Origin: Acidithiobacillus marinus
Lineage (GTDB): Bacteria > Pseudomonadota > Gammaproteobacteria > Acidithiobacillales > Acidithiobacillaceae
Direction: 5' to 3'
DNA: 64,000 nucleotides
Assembly: GCF_002847505.1 (NCBI RefSeq)
Contig: NZ_MXAV01000033.1
Coordinates: 62,001-126,000, forward strand
In this document: positions 57,089-64,000 of the stretch, in pieces
Position numbering within the stretch: position 1 is the first letter of the stretch
How the letters are laid out: each line of letters begins with the position of its first letter
Notes under the pieces: model-generated
What the model saw: only the letters and a program-made list of their open reading frames with translations
The model's database searches: none
What the model was told of the DNA's origin: nothing
Position numbers and translations under genes: made by a program

Positions 57089-59266
57089 TTATCCTCCCTG
57101 CGTGCTGTTTTCTAAAAAATGATAGTGCGCAATAGCCTCCATAACGCCCGTCAAACCGTCTGCGGTACAGGGGTAGATATCCTCTCGTAACTGGTCCTGG
57201 GCGATTTCCCGACCAATTTGGGCAGCGAGAATGTTACCGCCCAGCAGATCCAGATCTGCCTGAGCGCTGCCCACGACCAACACATGATCAAGCGCCATGT
57301 CGAGCTGATCGGCCACGTAGCGAATGGCGAATCCCAGAGAGGCGCGCTGGGGGATGACCAGAAATTCCTGGGGATGAATGGCGACAAGGCGGGCAGGAAT
57401 ATCCTGTTGGTGCAGTTGATCCTCCAGTGCCACCAAGCCGGCGAAATCTCCGTCGATAAAACCATGGACGGCGTAAAAACCCTGGCTGCTGCGACTTGCC
57501 AGATGCAGACCCGGCGTTTCCGACAGCAAATCATAGACGCGATCACCTTGCCAGTTTACGCTAATATGACGACTCCAGGCACGGTCGCGGGTCAGTCCCG
57601 TCCCATAGTGAATCTGAGTCCCGGCGCGGGTGATGAGAATCTCGGGAATCGCCAGCCGCCGCTGTTTGAGCAGTGCTAGTAGCTCATGCAGAGGGCGGGT
57701 AGTTACCAGCCCCAGCGCCACTTGTCGCCGTTTTTGATGCAGCGTGGTCACAAGATCTTCCAATTGATTGGGAGCCGGAGGTGGATCCAGCAGCCGTGCT
57801 CCCAGAAACAGCAAGTGATTGGCGCTGACCCGTTGTTCAGCAGATACGGCTATGTCTGCTGCGAGCGGGGCGGTGAGGGGCAGCGCATCGAGTGCGGCCA
57901 GATATTTTTCCACATGGGCCTGCCAGGTGTAGTTTTGGCGAACTCCGGCAATACCGTTTTGGGCATATTGCTGCCACTTTTTTGCATCATTCAGGATGTT
58001 GAGTAGTTGCTTACCCATATCCGGGATATCCAGGGGGTCAATCAGGTGACCATTATGGCAGTTGGCGATAATGTCTCGGGGTCCCCCGTCTTCGGTGGCC
58101 AGGATGGGCAGACCGCAGGCCGCCGCTTCGATCAAGGTCAGACCAAAAGGCTCGGTCAGGGCGGGATTGATGAATACTCCCCGTAAGCTCGCCGCCCAAC
58201 GATAGAGATCGGGCACGTCATCGGGCTGATGATGGCGGGGATAGGCGACTTGTCCGTAGAGGTTGTAGCGGTCAATCAAGAGCAGGATTTCCGTCAATAC
58301 GTGCCGAGAGCCGGCAGGCATATCCCTAATATCATCCCGATTTCCGGCGACGATGACGAGATTGGCCCGGGCTTGCAGAGCTGGATTCTGCCCATAGGCG
58401 TGAATCAGGCCAGCAATGTTTTTTCTTTCGTCAGGTCGCGATAGCGCAAGAATCGGCGGGCGGTCAGGATGCCGTAAAAACCGATTCAACTCCTGAACGA
58501 TAGGGGGCGCCGGACGTGGTGCAGGATCAAATCGGGAGAGGTTGACCCCCGGGGGGATCACGCGCATGCGCTCCGGCGCCGCCCAATCGTACATTCCATA
58601 CTGACTGGTGATTTCATCCTGAGTGCTGACAACCACCAATGAAGCCATAGAAAGAGTTTCTTCTTCTACCCGAATCCGATGAGATAAATGGTATTTTTCT
58701 TCCAGGCGGCGTTCGGATTCCCCAGAGGCCAGCAGGCTTTGCCGCTTGCTGCGACCCAGGGAGTGCCCAGTGTGTACCAAGGGTACACCAAGTTGAAGAG
58801 CCAGGCGCATTCCCACATAGCCGGCATCGGCGTAGTGGCTGTGAATGAGGTCAGGCAGGCGGTCCTGCTGGCGTAAATAGGCCATGGCATGATCGCTGAA
58901 ACTATCCAGGTGGGGCCAGAGGGCTTCTTTGGGCAAGTATTCGTCAGGGCCTGCCGGCAGGCGAATGATGCGCGCGTTAGGGGCGTCGGAGAGGGTTTCC
59001 TGCGCTTGCGCATAATCGCTGTCTATTCGGGAATCACGGATCTGGCGGGTAAGGAGCTCGACTCTGGCAACTCCAGGATGTGTCGCCAGGGCGCGCAACA
59101 GTTCGACGACATAAAGAACCTGACCGCCGGTATCGGCATCTCGGCCCAACTCCATATTCTGGGCGCGAATCAGTCCATGCATGCTGATCAGCACCAAATA
59201 GAGCCTCTGCCCGTCCTGTACCGGCTGGTCCTGATGGCTTGATGCTGGTTTTCTGGCTTCTGTCAT
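57089..59266 (-). CDS. Sucrose-phosphate synthase with degenerate HAD domain
   Basis: Makes sucrose-6-phosphate from UDP/ADP-glucose and fructose-6-phosphate. The 725 aa comprise a GT4 glycosyltransferase part (residues about 20-480: SMHGLIRAQNMELGRDADTGGQ, HSHYADAGYVG, TGHSLGRSKR, LALSRPDERKN, NPALTEPFGLTLIEAAACG) and a C-terminal SPP-like part (about 490-725). The latter lacks the catalytic motifs (FLGARLLD replaces DxDxT; VVGSAQADLDLL replaces GDSGND). It lies between the invertase gene (8 nt upstream) and the phosphatase gene (5 nt downstream). Confidence 0.93.
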   Translation of the reverse strand: MTEARKPASSHQDQPVQDGQRLYLVLISMHGLIRAQNMELGRDADTGGQVLYVVELLRALATHPGVARVELLTRQIRDSRIDSDYAQAQETLSDAPNARIIRLPAGPDEYLPKEALWPHLDSFSDHAMAYLRQQDRLPDLIHSHYADAGYVGMRLALQLGVPLVHTGHSLGRSKRQSLLASGESERRLEEKYHLSHRIRVEEETLSMASLVVVSTQDEITSQYGMYDWAAPERMRVIPPGVNLSRFDPAPRPAPPIVQELNRFLRHPDRPPILALSRPDERKNIAGLIHAYGQNPALQARANLVIVAGNRDDIRDMPAGSRHVLTEILLLIDRYNLYGQVAYPRHHQPDDVPDLYRWAASLRGVFINPALTEPFGLTLIEAAACGLPILATEDGGPRDIIANCHNGHLIDPLDIPDMGKQLLNILNDAKKWQQYAQNGIAGVRQNYTWQAHVEKYLAALDALPLTAPLAADIAVSAEQRVSANHLLFLGARLLDPPPAPNQLEDLVTTLHQKRRQVALGLVTTRPLHELLALLKQRRLAIPEILITRAGTQIHYGTGLTRDRAWSRHISVNWQGDRVYDLLSETPGLHLASRSSQGFYAVHGFIDGDFAGLVALEDQLHQQDIPARLVAIHPQEFLVIPQRASLGFAIRYVADQLDMALDHVLVVGSAQADLDLLGGNILAAQIGREIAQDQLREDIYPCTADGLTGVMEAIAHYHFLENSTQGG

Positions 59267-59274
59267 GTCTGGAG

Positions 59275-60705
59275 TTATCCCCCTTCGGTGGATCTCTGAG
59301 GCAATGCTTCGTCAAAACCTAGACGACTGAGCAGGTCGGGCGCATCCAGAAAATAGCGGGAGAGGAGAAAGCCCGCCGCACTCCAAACCTGGCCGATGTT
59401 CGCACGACGGCCCACCAGTCGGCCCAGACGCCCGTCATAATACTCAGGCCAGCGGGCCGCAGGTAAACGGCTTTCGACGAGTTGCCAGGCTTTTTCTGCA
59501 AGGTCGGCGCGATCAACCTTCAGCAGGGCCGCGACCAGTGGCCAGATCAGGACGGGCCAATTGCCGCCATTATGATAGGACCACGGAATATTTTTAGGAT
59601 CAGAACCGGTGATCAGCCGCCACTCATCGCCTTCTACTGCCGGATAGACCAGTTTCATGGGCATGCGCCCCAGCAGATCTGTCCAGCGCTGCTCGATGAG
59701 GCTGGTCAGGGCCTCGGCCTGGGTGGTAGTGGCCATACCCGTGGCCAGCATCAGTAGATTACCCTGGGCAAAAAAACGAAAATCCATGCGGCCAGGCCCC
59801 AGATTCCCCACGAAATATCCAGCCCCATCAGGAAGCCAGTCTTGCACCCACAATGGAATGGATTCCGGATGAATGTTGAAAATATTTTCGACGTTTTCAC
59901 CAAGCATTTCTGTCTCATAACGGTAAATCCGGTTGAGTACATCCATATCCAGCCAATAATAGGTCTGCACATAAGACTGCAAAACCTCCCGCCGCCGCTT
60001 GGCCAGATCCACAAGCCATTGACTGCCCGGTTCCGGGAGCAGCAAGGAAGCACTGCGCAGTGTGCTATTGAACAACGCTTGGATTTCGATGGGGTGGCCA
60101 TTGACTCCCATGCGCCGGTCGATCATGAAGGAGCCATCAGGCACCAGGAGGGTGGGAAAAACCTCAAAGCGACTTTGCAGGCACAAACTCAGGATCATGC
60201 GCAGCATCCGCTGAATTTCCGGGCCCCGGGCAAATTCCAGGTCACCAGTGTACTGAACGTAGGCATGCAGCAGTAGTGACCACCACATCATGGAATCCAC
60301 CGGTGCCACCCGACCAATGGCGCGATCGCCAAAGTCGGCCATCACCTCCTCGTCGCCATCTGCGTTGTGCTGGACCCGAAAAGAGGCAGGCAGCACCCCG
60401 GGGGCGATCTGCTGTCCTTCGAGTTCCTCTTGCTGCCCCCGCAGTTGCATAATGAGATGGAGAAATGCGCGGACCACATCCCCCCTTCCTTCCAGCAACA
60501 TGATCAGGCCTACCGGAAAGAAATCCCGGACGAAGCAGTCCGCATAATTACGCGCCGGCGCTTTGGGATCGACACTGGCGGCGGTGCCCACCAGTTGCCC
60601 CTGAAAATGAATGCCTGCGTCCTCGATCAAAGCATAAGCATCATCAAAGGCCGGACTGCGTCCTGCGTAGCGGGGATGGGGAAAACAGGAATTAGGCTGG
60701 ACCAA
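59275..60705 (-). CDS. Alkaline/neutral invertase (glycoside hydrolase family 100)
   Basis: Hydrolyses sucrose to glucose and fructose in the cytosol. The 476 aa have an alpha/alpha-barrel pattern: RNYADCFVRDFFPVGL, RVAPVDSMMWWSLLLHAYV (acid Asp), MGVNGHPIEIQALFNS (Glu) and WSYHNGGNWPVL. It matches the cyanobacterial/plant neutral invertase group. A TTG start at 60705 follows GGAGG. Being the first gene of the operon with the sucrose-synthesis genes, it would give a sucrose cycle. It is divergent from manC. Confidence 0.92.
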   Translation of the reverse strand: MVQPNSCFPHPRYAGRSPAFDDAYALIEDAGIHFQGQLVGTAASVDPKAPARNYADCFVRDFFPVGLIMLLEGRGDVVRAFLHLIMQLRGQQEELEGQQIAPGVLPASFRVQHNADGDEEVMADFGDRAIGRVAPVDSMMWWSLLLHAYVQYTGDLEFARGPEIQRMLRMILSLCLQSRFEVFPTLLVPDGSFMIDRRMGVNGHPIEIQALFNSTLRSASLLLPEPGSQWLVDLAKRRREVLQSYVQTYYWLDMDVLNRIYRYETEMLGENVENIFNIHPESIPLWVQDWLPDGAGYFVGNLGPGRMDFRFFAQGNLLMLATGMATTTQAEALTSLIEQRWTDLLGRMPMKLVYPAVEGDEWRLITGSDPKNIPWSYHNGGNWPVLIWPLVAALLKVDRADLAEKAWQLVESRLPAARWPEYYDGRLGRLVGRRANIGQVWSAAGFLLSRYFLDAPDLLSRLGFDEALPQRSTEGG

Positions 60706-60859
60706 GGGGCGGTTTCCTCCGAGTTGGTGCGCATGAATATTTACTGGATTATCTTTAAAGATAGCAGCAAATTCAGAGCATAGGCACCTGCCAAGCCAGA
60801 CAGCGCGGACGAGGGTCGCATGCGGCGGTAAATGACAGTGTCCGGAGGGCCTGATCGGG

Positions 60860-61015
60860 ATGGGTGATCTCCCCAGTGTCTTTCGCTACAATCCAGCTCG
60901 TAAGCCTTTCATGGAGGCGTTACCCGAACTGCTTCGGCCCAGTATGCTCGGCTTTTACCGCGACTCTGCTCACATCCTGATGTTATTTCAAATGATCCAG
61001 AAAAATGACCATTAA
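60860..61015 (+). CDS. Possible small ORF (51 aa), unknown
   Basis: An open frame starting MGDLPSVFRYNPARKPFMEA with GGAGG 12 nt upstream and ending QMIQKNDH. The residue mix looks protein-like and the frame is intact, but there is no homology I recognise and the spacing of the ribosome site is long. It may be a remnant of a longer gene. Confidence 0.3.
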   Translation: MGDLPSVFRYNPARKPFMEALPELLRPSMLGFYRDSAHILMLFQMIQKNDH

Positions 61016-61058
61016 AATTAAGCCGCAAGTCCTTGTCAGAAAATGCACAATGGGCCAT

Positions 61059-61086
61059 TTGCGCCCCCAGGACGTTATCTTATAAA
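61059..61086 (+). promoter_or_regulatory. Candidate manC promoter
   Basis: TTGCGC (61059-61064) and TATAAA (61081-61086) with a 16-nt spacer, giving a leader of about 100 nt before the manC start. Confidence 0.5.
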
Positions 61087-61193
61087 CTACAAATACTGTT
61101 ATTACAAAAATGTTGTACCTGTAAGAGGCATGATGACCCGAGCAAAATGCTTTGATCATTCACCGTAGATTTAACCGCAAATAGAGGACACAG

Positions 61194-62651
61194 ATGATGC
61201 GCATCGTACCCGTCATTCTTTCCGGTGGCACTGGTTCTCGCCTGTGGCCCTTGTCCCGCAAGTCCTTCCCCAAACCTTTTGTGGTCCTGCCTGATGGCGA
61301 AAGTCTCATTCAAAAAACCCTGCGCCGGGTCATCGATATCAAGGGCGATGCCCCGCTCCTGACGGTCACCAATCGTGATTATTACTTCCTGACCCGCGAC
61401 ACCTTTGCCGAATGCGCGCGGATTCATGACCAGGCCGTCCATAACACCCATTACCTGCTCGAACCCGCCGGACGCAACACAGCCCCCGCCATGGCCGCCG
61501 CAGCCCTCTGGGCACAGGAAGTCGCCGGGCCGGATAGTATCCTTCTGGTGCTGCCTTCCGACCATCTGATTCAGGACCAGTCCCAATTTGCCGCAGCCGT
61601 CCAAAAAGCGGCGGACCTTGCCCGGCAAGCCTATCTGGTCACCTTTGGCATCACGCCGACTGCGCCAGAAACTGGCTATGGTTACATCCAGAAGGGCAAC
61701 GCACTGGAGGGCGGCTATCAGGTAGCCCGTTTTGTCGAAAAACCCGATCAAGCTACCGCTCAGGATTACCTCGACAGCGGACATTATCTTTGGAACTCGG
61801 GCATGTTCTGTATGCGCGCCGATAGTCTGCTCAGCGCCCTGCAAGCCTATGCTCCGGAAGTGTTGGAAGCCGTGCAAAGTGCCATGGACGGCGCTAGCCG
61901 CAACGGCGACACCTGGGAACTGGGCAGTGCCTTCAAGGAAGCGCCGGATATTTCCATTGACTACGCGGTGATGGAAAAAGCCCCCGATGTGGCTGTGGTC
62001 GAAGCAGGCTTTGACTGGAATGATCTGGGTGCCTGGAGTGGCTACGGTTCCTTGATCGCCAAGGATGCCCAAGGCAACCAGGTCCACGCCCCCGATTGCG
62101 TGCTGGTGGATGCGCAAAATTGCGTGGTGCAAAGCCCCGACCGCCTTACCGCCGTCCTCGGCCTGCATGATATCCTGATTGTGGACACCCCCGATGCTCT
62201 GCTGGTGGCCGACCGCAGCCGTGATCAGGAAGTCAAAACTATTGTCGAGCGCCTTAAATCCCGCAAGCACAGTGCCGTTGATCTGCACACCACGGTTCAT
62301 CGCCCCTGGGGCACCTACACCACCCTGGAAGAAGGCGAGCATTTCAAGATCAAGCGCATTGTCGTCAAAAAGGGCGAAAAGCTCTCCTTGCAGATGCACC
62401 ACCACCGCAGCGAACATTGGATTGTGGTGTCCGGCACCGCCCGCATCGTCAACGGCCACGAAGAAAAGCTCATCATGACCAATCAGTCCACCTATATTCC
62501 TGCAGGCTGTCATCATCGCCTGGAAAATCCCGGCATGATCGATCTGGTGCTCATCGAAGTGCAAAGCGGTGCCTATCTGGGCGAAGACGATATTGTCCGT
62601 TTTGATGACATTTACGGTCGCGCTGCGGCGCTTGCTGCTCCTACAGCCTGA
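61194..62651 (+). CDS. manC: Mannose-1-phosphate guanylyltransferase / mannose-6-phosphate isomerase
   Basis: A bifunctional type II enzyme (also called algA/xanB) that makes GDP-mannose for polysaccharides. The 485 aa have an N-terminal nucleotidyltransferase (VILSGGTGSRLWPLSR, FPKPF, FVEKPD) and a C-terminal cupin isomerase (RPWGTYTTLEEG, KRIVVKKGEKLSLQMHHHRSEHWIVV region with the metal-binding His cluster, and YIPAGCHHRLENPG). The length is that of the family (about 480). An ATG at 61194 with AGAGGA upstream. The long antisense frame over this gene is a shadow. It stands alone after a divergent gap. Confidence 0.96.
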   Translation: MMRIVPVILSGGTGSRLWPLSRKSFPKPFVVLPDGESLIQKTLRRVIDIKGDAPLLTVTNRDYYFLTRDTFAECARIHDQAVHNTHYLLEPAGRNTAPAMAAAALWAQEVAGPDSILLVLPSDHLIQDQSQFAAAVQKAADLARQAYLVTFGITPTAPETGYGYIQKGNALEGGYQVARFVEKPDQATAQDYLDSGHYLWNSGMFCMRADSLLSALQAYAPEVLEAVQSAMDGASRNGDTWELGSAFKEAPDISIDYAVMEKAPDVAVVEAGFDWNDLGAWSGYGSLIAKDAQGNQVHAPDCVLVDAQNCVVQSPDRLTAVLGLHDILIVDTPDALLVADRSRDQEVKTIVERLKSRKHSAVDLHTTVHRPWGTYTTLEEGEHFKIKRIVVKKGEKLSLQMHHHRSEHWIVVSGTARIVNGHEEKLIMTNQSTYIPAGCHHRLENPGMIDLVLIEVQSGAYLGEDDIVRFDDIYGRAAALAAPTA

Positions 62652-62744
62652 ATCTGAACGTTTGGGGTTATATATTGAAGCTTGCACTTTGGGGTCATCA
62701 GCATGTAATGGGTGCGATGTTAGACTTTGATGGAGGTATATCAT

Positions 62745-62798
62745 ATGGCACATGTGAACGTAAGAAATCTGCCTATTGATGTATTTCGGGTCCTCTGA
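62745..62798 (+). pseudogene. Truncated FitA/VapB-type antitoxin fragment
   Basis: A 17-codon open frame, MAHVNVRNLPIDVFRVL, with GGAGG upstream. It matches the N-terminus of ribbon-helix-helix antitoxins of the FitA type (usual form xxVNVRNLPDDVHRAL...), which continue for another 50-60 residues. Here it stops after 17 codons, 29 nt before an IS3-type left end, so the gene was probably truncated in the rearrangement that brought the IS. No toxin gene is present nearby. Confidence 0.5.
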
Positions 62799-62826
62799 AT
62801 CCAGGCCGCCCATCATTGAGGTATCC

Positions 62827-63131
62827 TGAACCTCGTGGACACTCCCGATTGAATATAATGGATCGAGGAGGATTTTATGAGAAAGAAAGTACAGAGCTAT
62901 ACGGCTGAGTTTCGGGCGGAAGCGGTCAAGTTGGTTTTGAGTCAAGGACTCAGCTTACAAGAGGCGTCACAGCGCATTCTTGTGCCTAAAGATACGTTAG
63001 CGGGATGGGTAGCTCACGCGCGTGGTGGGAAGGCGATGAACGCCCCGGGCGCACGCACGGTGGCCGAGCTGGAAGGAGAGAATCAGCGGCTCCGCAAGGA
63101 ACTGGCGCAAATGCGTATGGAGCGGGAGTGA
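62827..63131 (+). mobile_element. IS3-family remnant (left end and orfA only)
   Basis: The left end starts near TGAACCTCGTGGACACTCCC (62827), followed by an intact orfA. The orfB transposase gene and the right end are missing. The segment between 63132 and 63293 does not continue any IS3 protein I recognise. This is a truncated, probably immobile element. Confidence 0.75.
62877..63131 (+). CDS. IS3-family OrfA (HTH) protein, truncated element
   Basis: An 84-aa protein with the HTH of OrfA: SYTAEFRAEAVKLVLSQG, LSLQEASQRILVPKDTL and a leucine-zipper end LRKELAQMRMERE. It stops exactly where the family usually continues (ILKKATAYFA), and orfB, which supplies the DDE domain, is absent. GGAGGATTTT precedes the ATG. 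It is probably non-functional for transposition but could still bind DNA. Confidence 0.85.
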   Translation: MRKKVQSYTAEFRAEAVKLVLSQGLSLQEASQRILVPKDTLAGWVAHARGGKAMNAPGARTVAELEGENQRLRKELAQMRMERE

Positions 63132-63293
63132 ATCGACCTGATGTGCGTAGATGCCCAGGCGTGTAAAAGTCCGACCGGAGGGGGAGAGAATTTGGCGTCT
63201 TAAACCCATTGGGGATGGAACCGAGGCGCCACCGCTGGCAAGGACCGTTGGGGCGCAAAGCATCCTGGCACGGCCCCGCAGCACATCCAGGAA

Positions 63294-64000
63294 TTACTTG
63301 ACCCGCATCCCCGGTTGGGCGCCCGTATCGGGTGACAACAGGAAAGGCCCGCCTTCCGGACCGCTGGCGGCCATGACCATACCCTCGGATAAGCCGAAAC
63401 GCATTTTACGTGGCGCCAGATTGGCCACCATGACCGTGAGCCGCCCTTCCAGGCTGGCAGGATCGTAGGCGCTCTTGATGCCCGCGAACACCGAGCGGGT
63501 TTTTTCTTCACCAATATCCAGGGTCAGATGCAGCAATTTGTCGGCGCCTTCCACTGCCTCAGCCGCGACAATGCGGGCAATGCGCAAATCGACCTTGCTG
63601 AAATCCTCGATGCTGATGGTGCTGGTATCATCGCCAGGGCTGGCTGTTGCCGGTGCTTTTACAGCTTTTCCCGAAGCATTGCCGGTGGGGGCGGTAGCCG
63701 TTTCCGTGGGGACCTGAATCAAGGCATCTACTTGGGATTTTTCCATACGTTGCAACAAGTGGCTATAGGGTTGAATGGCATGATTCAGCAAGGGTTGCGC
63801 CAGGCCTGTCCAGCTCAGTTCTGTTTGCAAAAAGGCCAGAGATTTCCGGGCCAGTTCAGGAAGCACCGGGCTCAGCAAGGTCACCAGCACCCGAAAACCA
63901 TTAAGGGTAAGCGTAGCGACACGGTGCAGATCTTCCTGCTGTTCAGGATTTTTGGCCATGGTCCAGGGGGCATTCTGATCCACATAAGCATTGATCTGAT
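63294..64000 (-). CDS. metG: Methionyl-tRNA synthetase, C-terminal part (5' end outside window)
   Basis: The frame is open from the window edge ([20 protein letters not shown]) to a TAA at 63294, about 235 residues. It holds the end of the anticodon-binding domain and a C-terminal tRNA-binding OB domain ([42 protein letters not shown]), as in the dimeric MetG type. The catalytic KMSKS part lies outside the window. The gene faces the IS3 remnant, 162 nt away. Confidence 0.95.
   Translation of the reverse strand, partial: QINAYVDQNAPWTMAKNPEQQEDLHRVATLTLNGFRVLVTLLSPVLPELARKSLAFLQTELSWTGLAQPLLNHAIQPYSHLLQRMEKSQVDALIQVPTETATAPTGNASGKAVKAPATASPGDDTSTISIEDFSKVDLRIARIVAAEAVEGADKLLHLTLDIGEEKTRSVFAGIKSAYDPASLEGRLTVMVANLAPRKMRFGLSEGMVMAASGPEGGPFLLSPDTGAQPGMRVK

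Larger units (their letters stand above)
60706..61193. other. Divergent intergenic region, invertase/manC
   Basis: A 488-nt gap. Besides the candidate manC promoter (61059-61086) and a small ORF (60860-61015), nothing firm was recognised. It presumably holds the sucrose-operon promoter on the minus strand. No riboswitch or RNA family was recognised. Confidence 0.5.

Noticed and set aside
61080-62945. 621-aa open frame antisense to manC
   Set aside because: Long only because manC codon bias keeps the opposite frame open; it runs across the IS3 left end and shows no protein-like motif.

Overview
The window looks like chromosome of an Acidithiobacillus-type acidophilic chemolithotroph (class Acidithiobacillia, near the gamma/beta-proteobacterial split). 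This is an inference. It rests on proteobacterial gene orders (rpsF-rpsR-DUF2232-rplI-dnaB-alr-radA, hemA-prfA-prmC-mutM, ftsY-ftsE-ftsX-rpoH, dapF-DUF484-xerC-hslV-hslU), on a cyanobacterial-style sucrose module, on glycogen genes, and on moderately high G+C. No rRNA operon, CRISPR array, prophage or classical defence island was seen. About 60 protein genes, four tRNAs and two insertion-sequence loci (one full length, one a remnant) cover nearly all of the DNA.

Layout. 1-7.2 kb: polyglucan metabolism (GH57 hydrolase cut by the window edge, glgC, divergent glgB), an NfeD/SPFH membrane pair and pgl. 7.2-17.5 kb: VIT-family metal transporter, cysM, a YdbH/YdbL envelope pair, a DnaQ-fold exonuclease, rlmD, an L,D-transpeptidase, a KimA-like permease and nagZ. 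17.5-23.6 kb: ribosomal and replication block (rpsF, rpsR, DUF2232, rplI, dnaB) followed by alr and radA. 23.7-27.8 kb: an accessory-looking stretch with two paralogous small secreted proteins, pepP, a 3D-domain exported protein, an alanine-zipper lipoprotein and an A+T-rich gap. 27.8-29.3 kb: tRNA-His and a 1.37 kb IS element. 29.3-33.6 kb (minus): TPR protein-lolB-ispE-tRNA-Gln-prs. 33.7-39.7 kb (plus): hemA-prfA-prmC-mutM and a dynamin-like GTPase. 39.7-41.1 kb (minus): ferredoxin, coaD, rsmD. 41.2-45.3 kb (plus): ftsY-ftsE-ftsX, rpoH and a DsrE-like protein. 45.3-49.9 kb (minus): dapF, a 58-aa ORF, DUF484, xerC, hslV, hslU. 50-56 kb: tRNA-Gln, a phosphate-type porin, typA, a methyltransferase, apaG, yhbY, rlmE and tRNA-Arg. 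56.2-60.7 kb (minus): invertase-SPS-SPP sucrose operon. 61.2-62.7 kb: manC. 62.7-63.1 kb: truncated antitoxin and IS3 remnant. 63.3-64 kb: 3' part of metG.

How the genes work together. Carbon storage and osmolyte handling dominate the two ends: ADP-glucose and glycogen branching on the left; sucrose synthesis and cleavage plus GDP-mannose supply on the right. The middle is envelope assembly (LolB, NagZ, L,D-transpeptidase, FtsEX, YdbH/YdbL), translation and its quality control, and the heat-shock system (RpoH, HslUV). A sigma-32-like promoter precedes rpoH itself.

No unmistakable new multi-gene system was found. The observations most worth a second look are a sucrose-phosphate synthase whose HAD domain has lost its catalytic motifs beside an intact phosphatase, the paired secreted paralogs at 23.7 and 26.9 kb, the dynamin-like GTPase with an embedded Cys-rich insert, a hemA without a standard start codon, the sigma-32-like rpoH promoter, and small unannotated ORFs at 48.8 and 60.9 kb.
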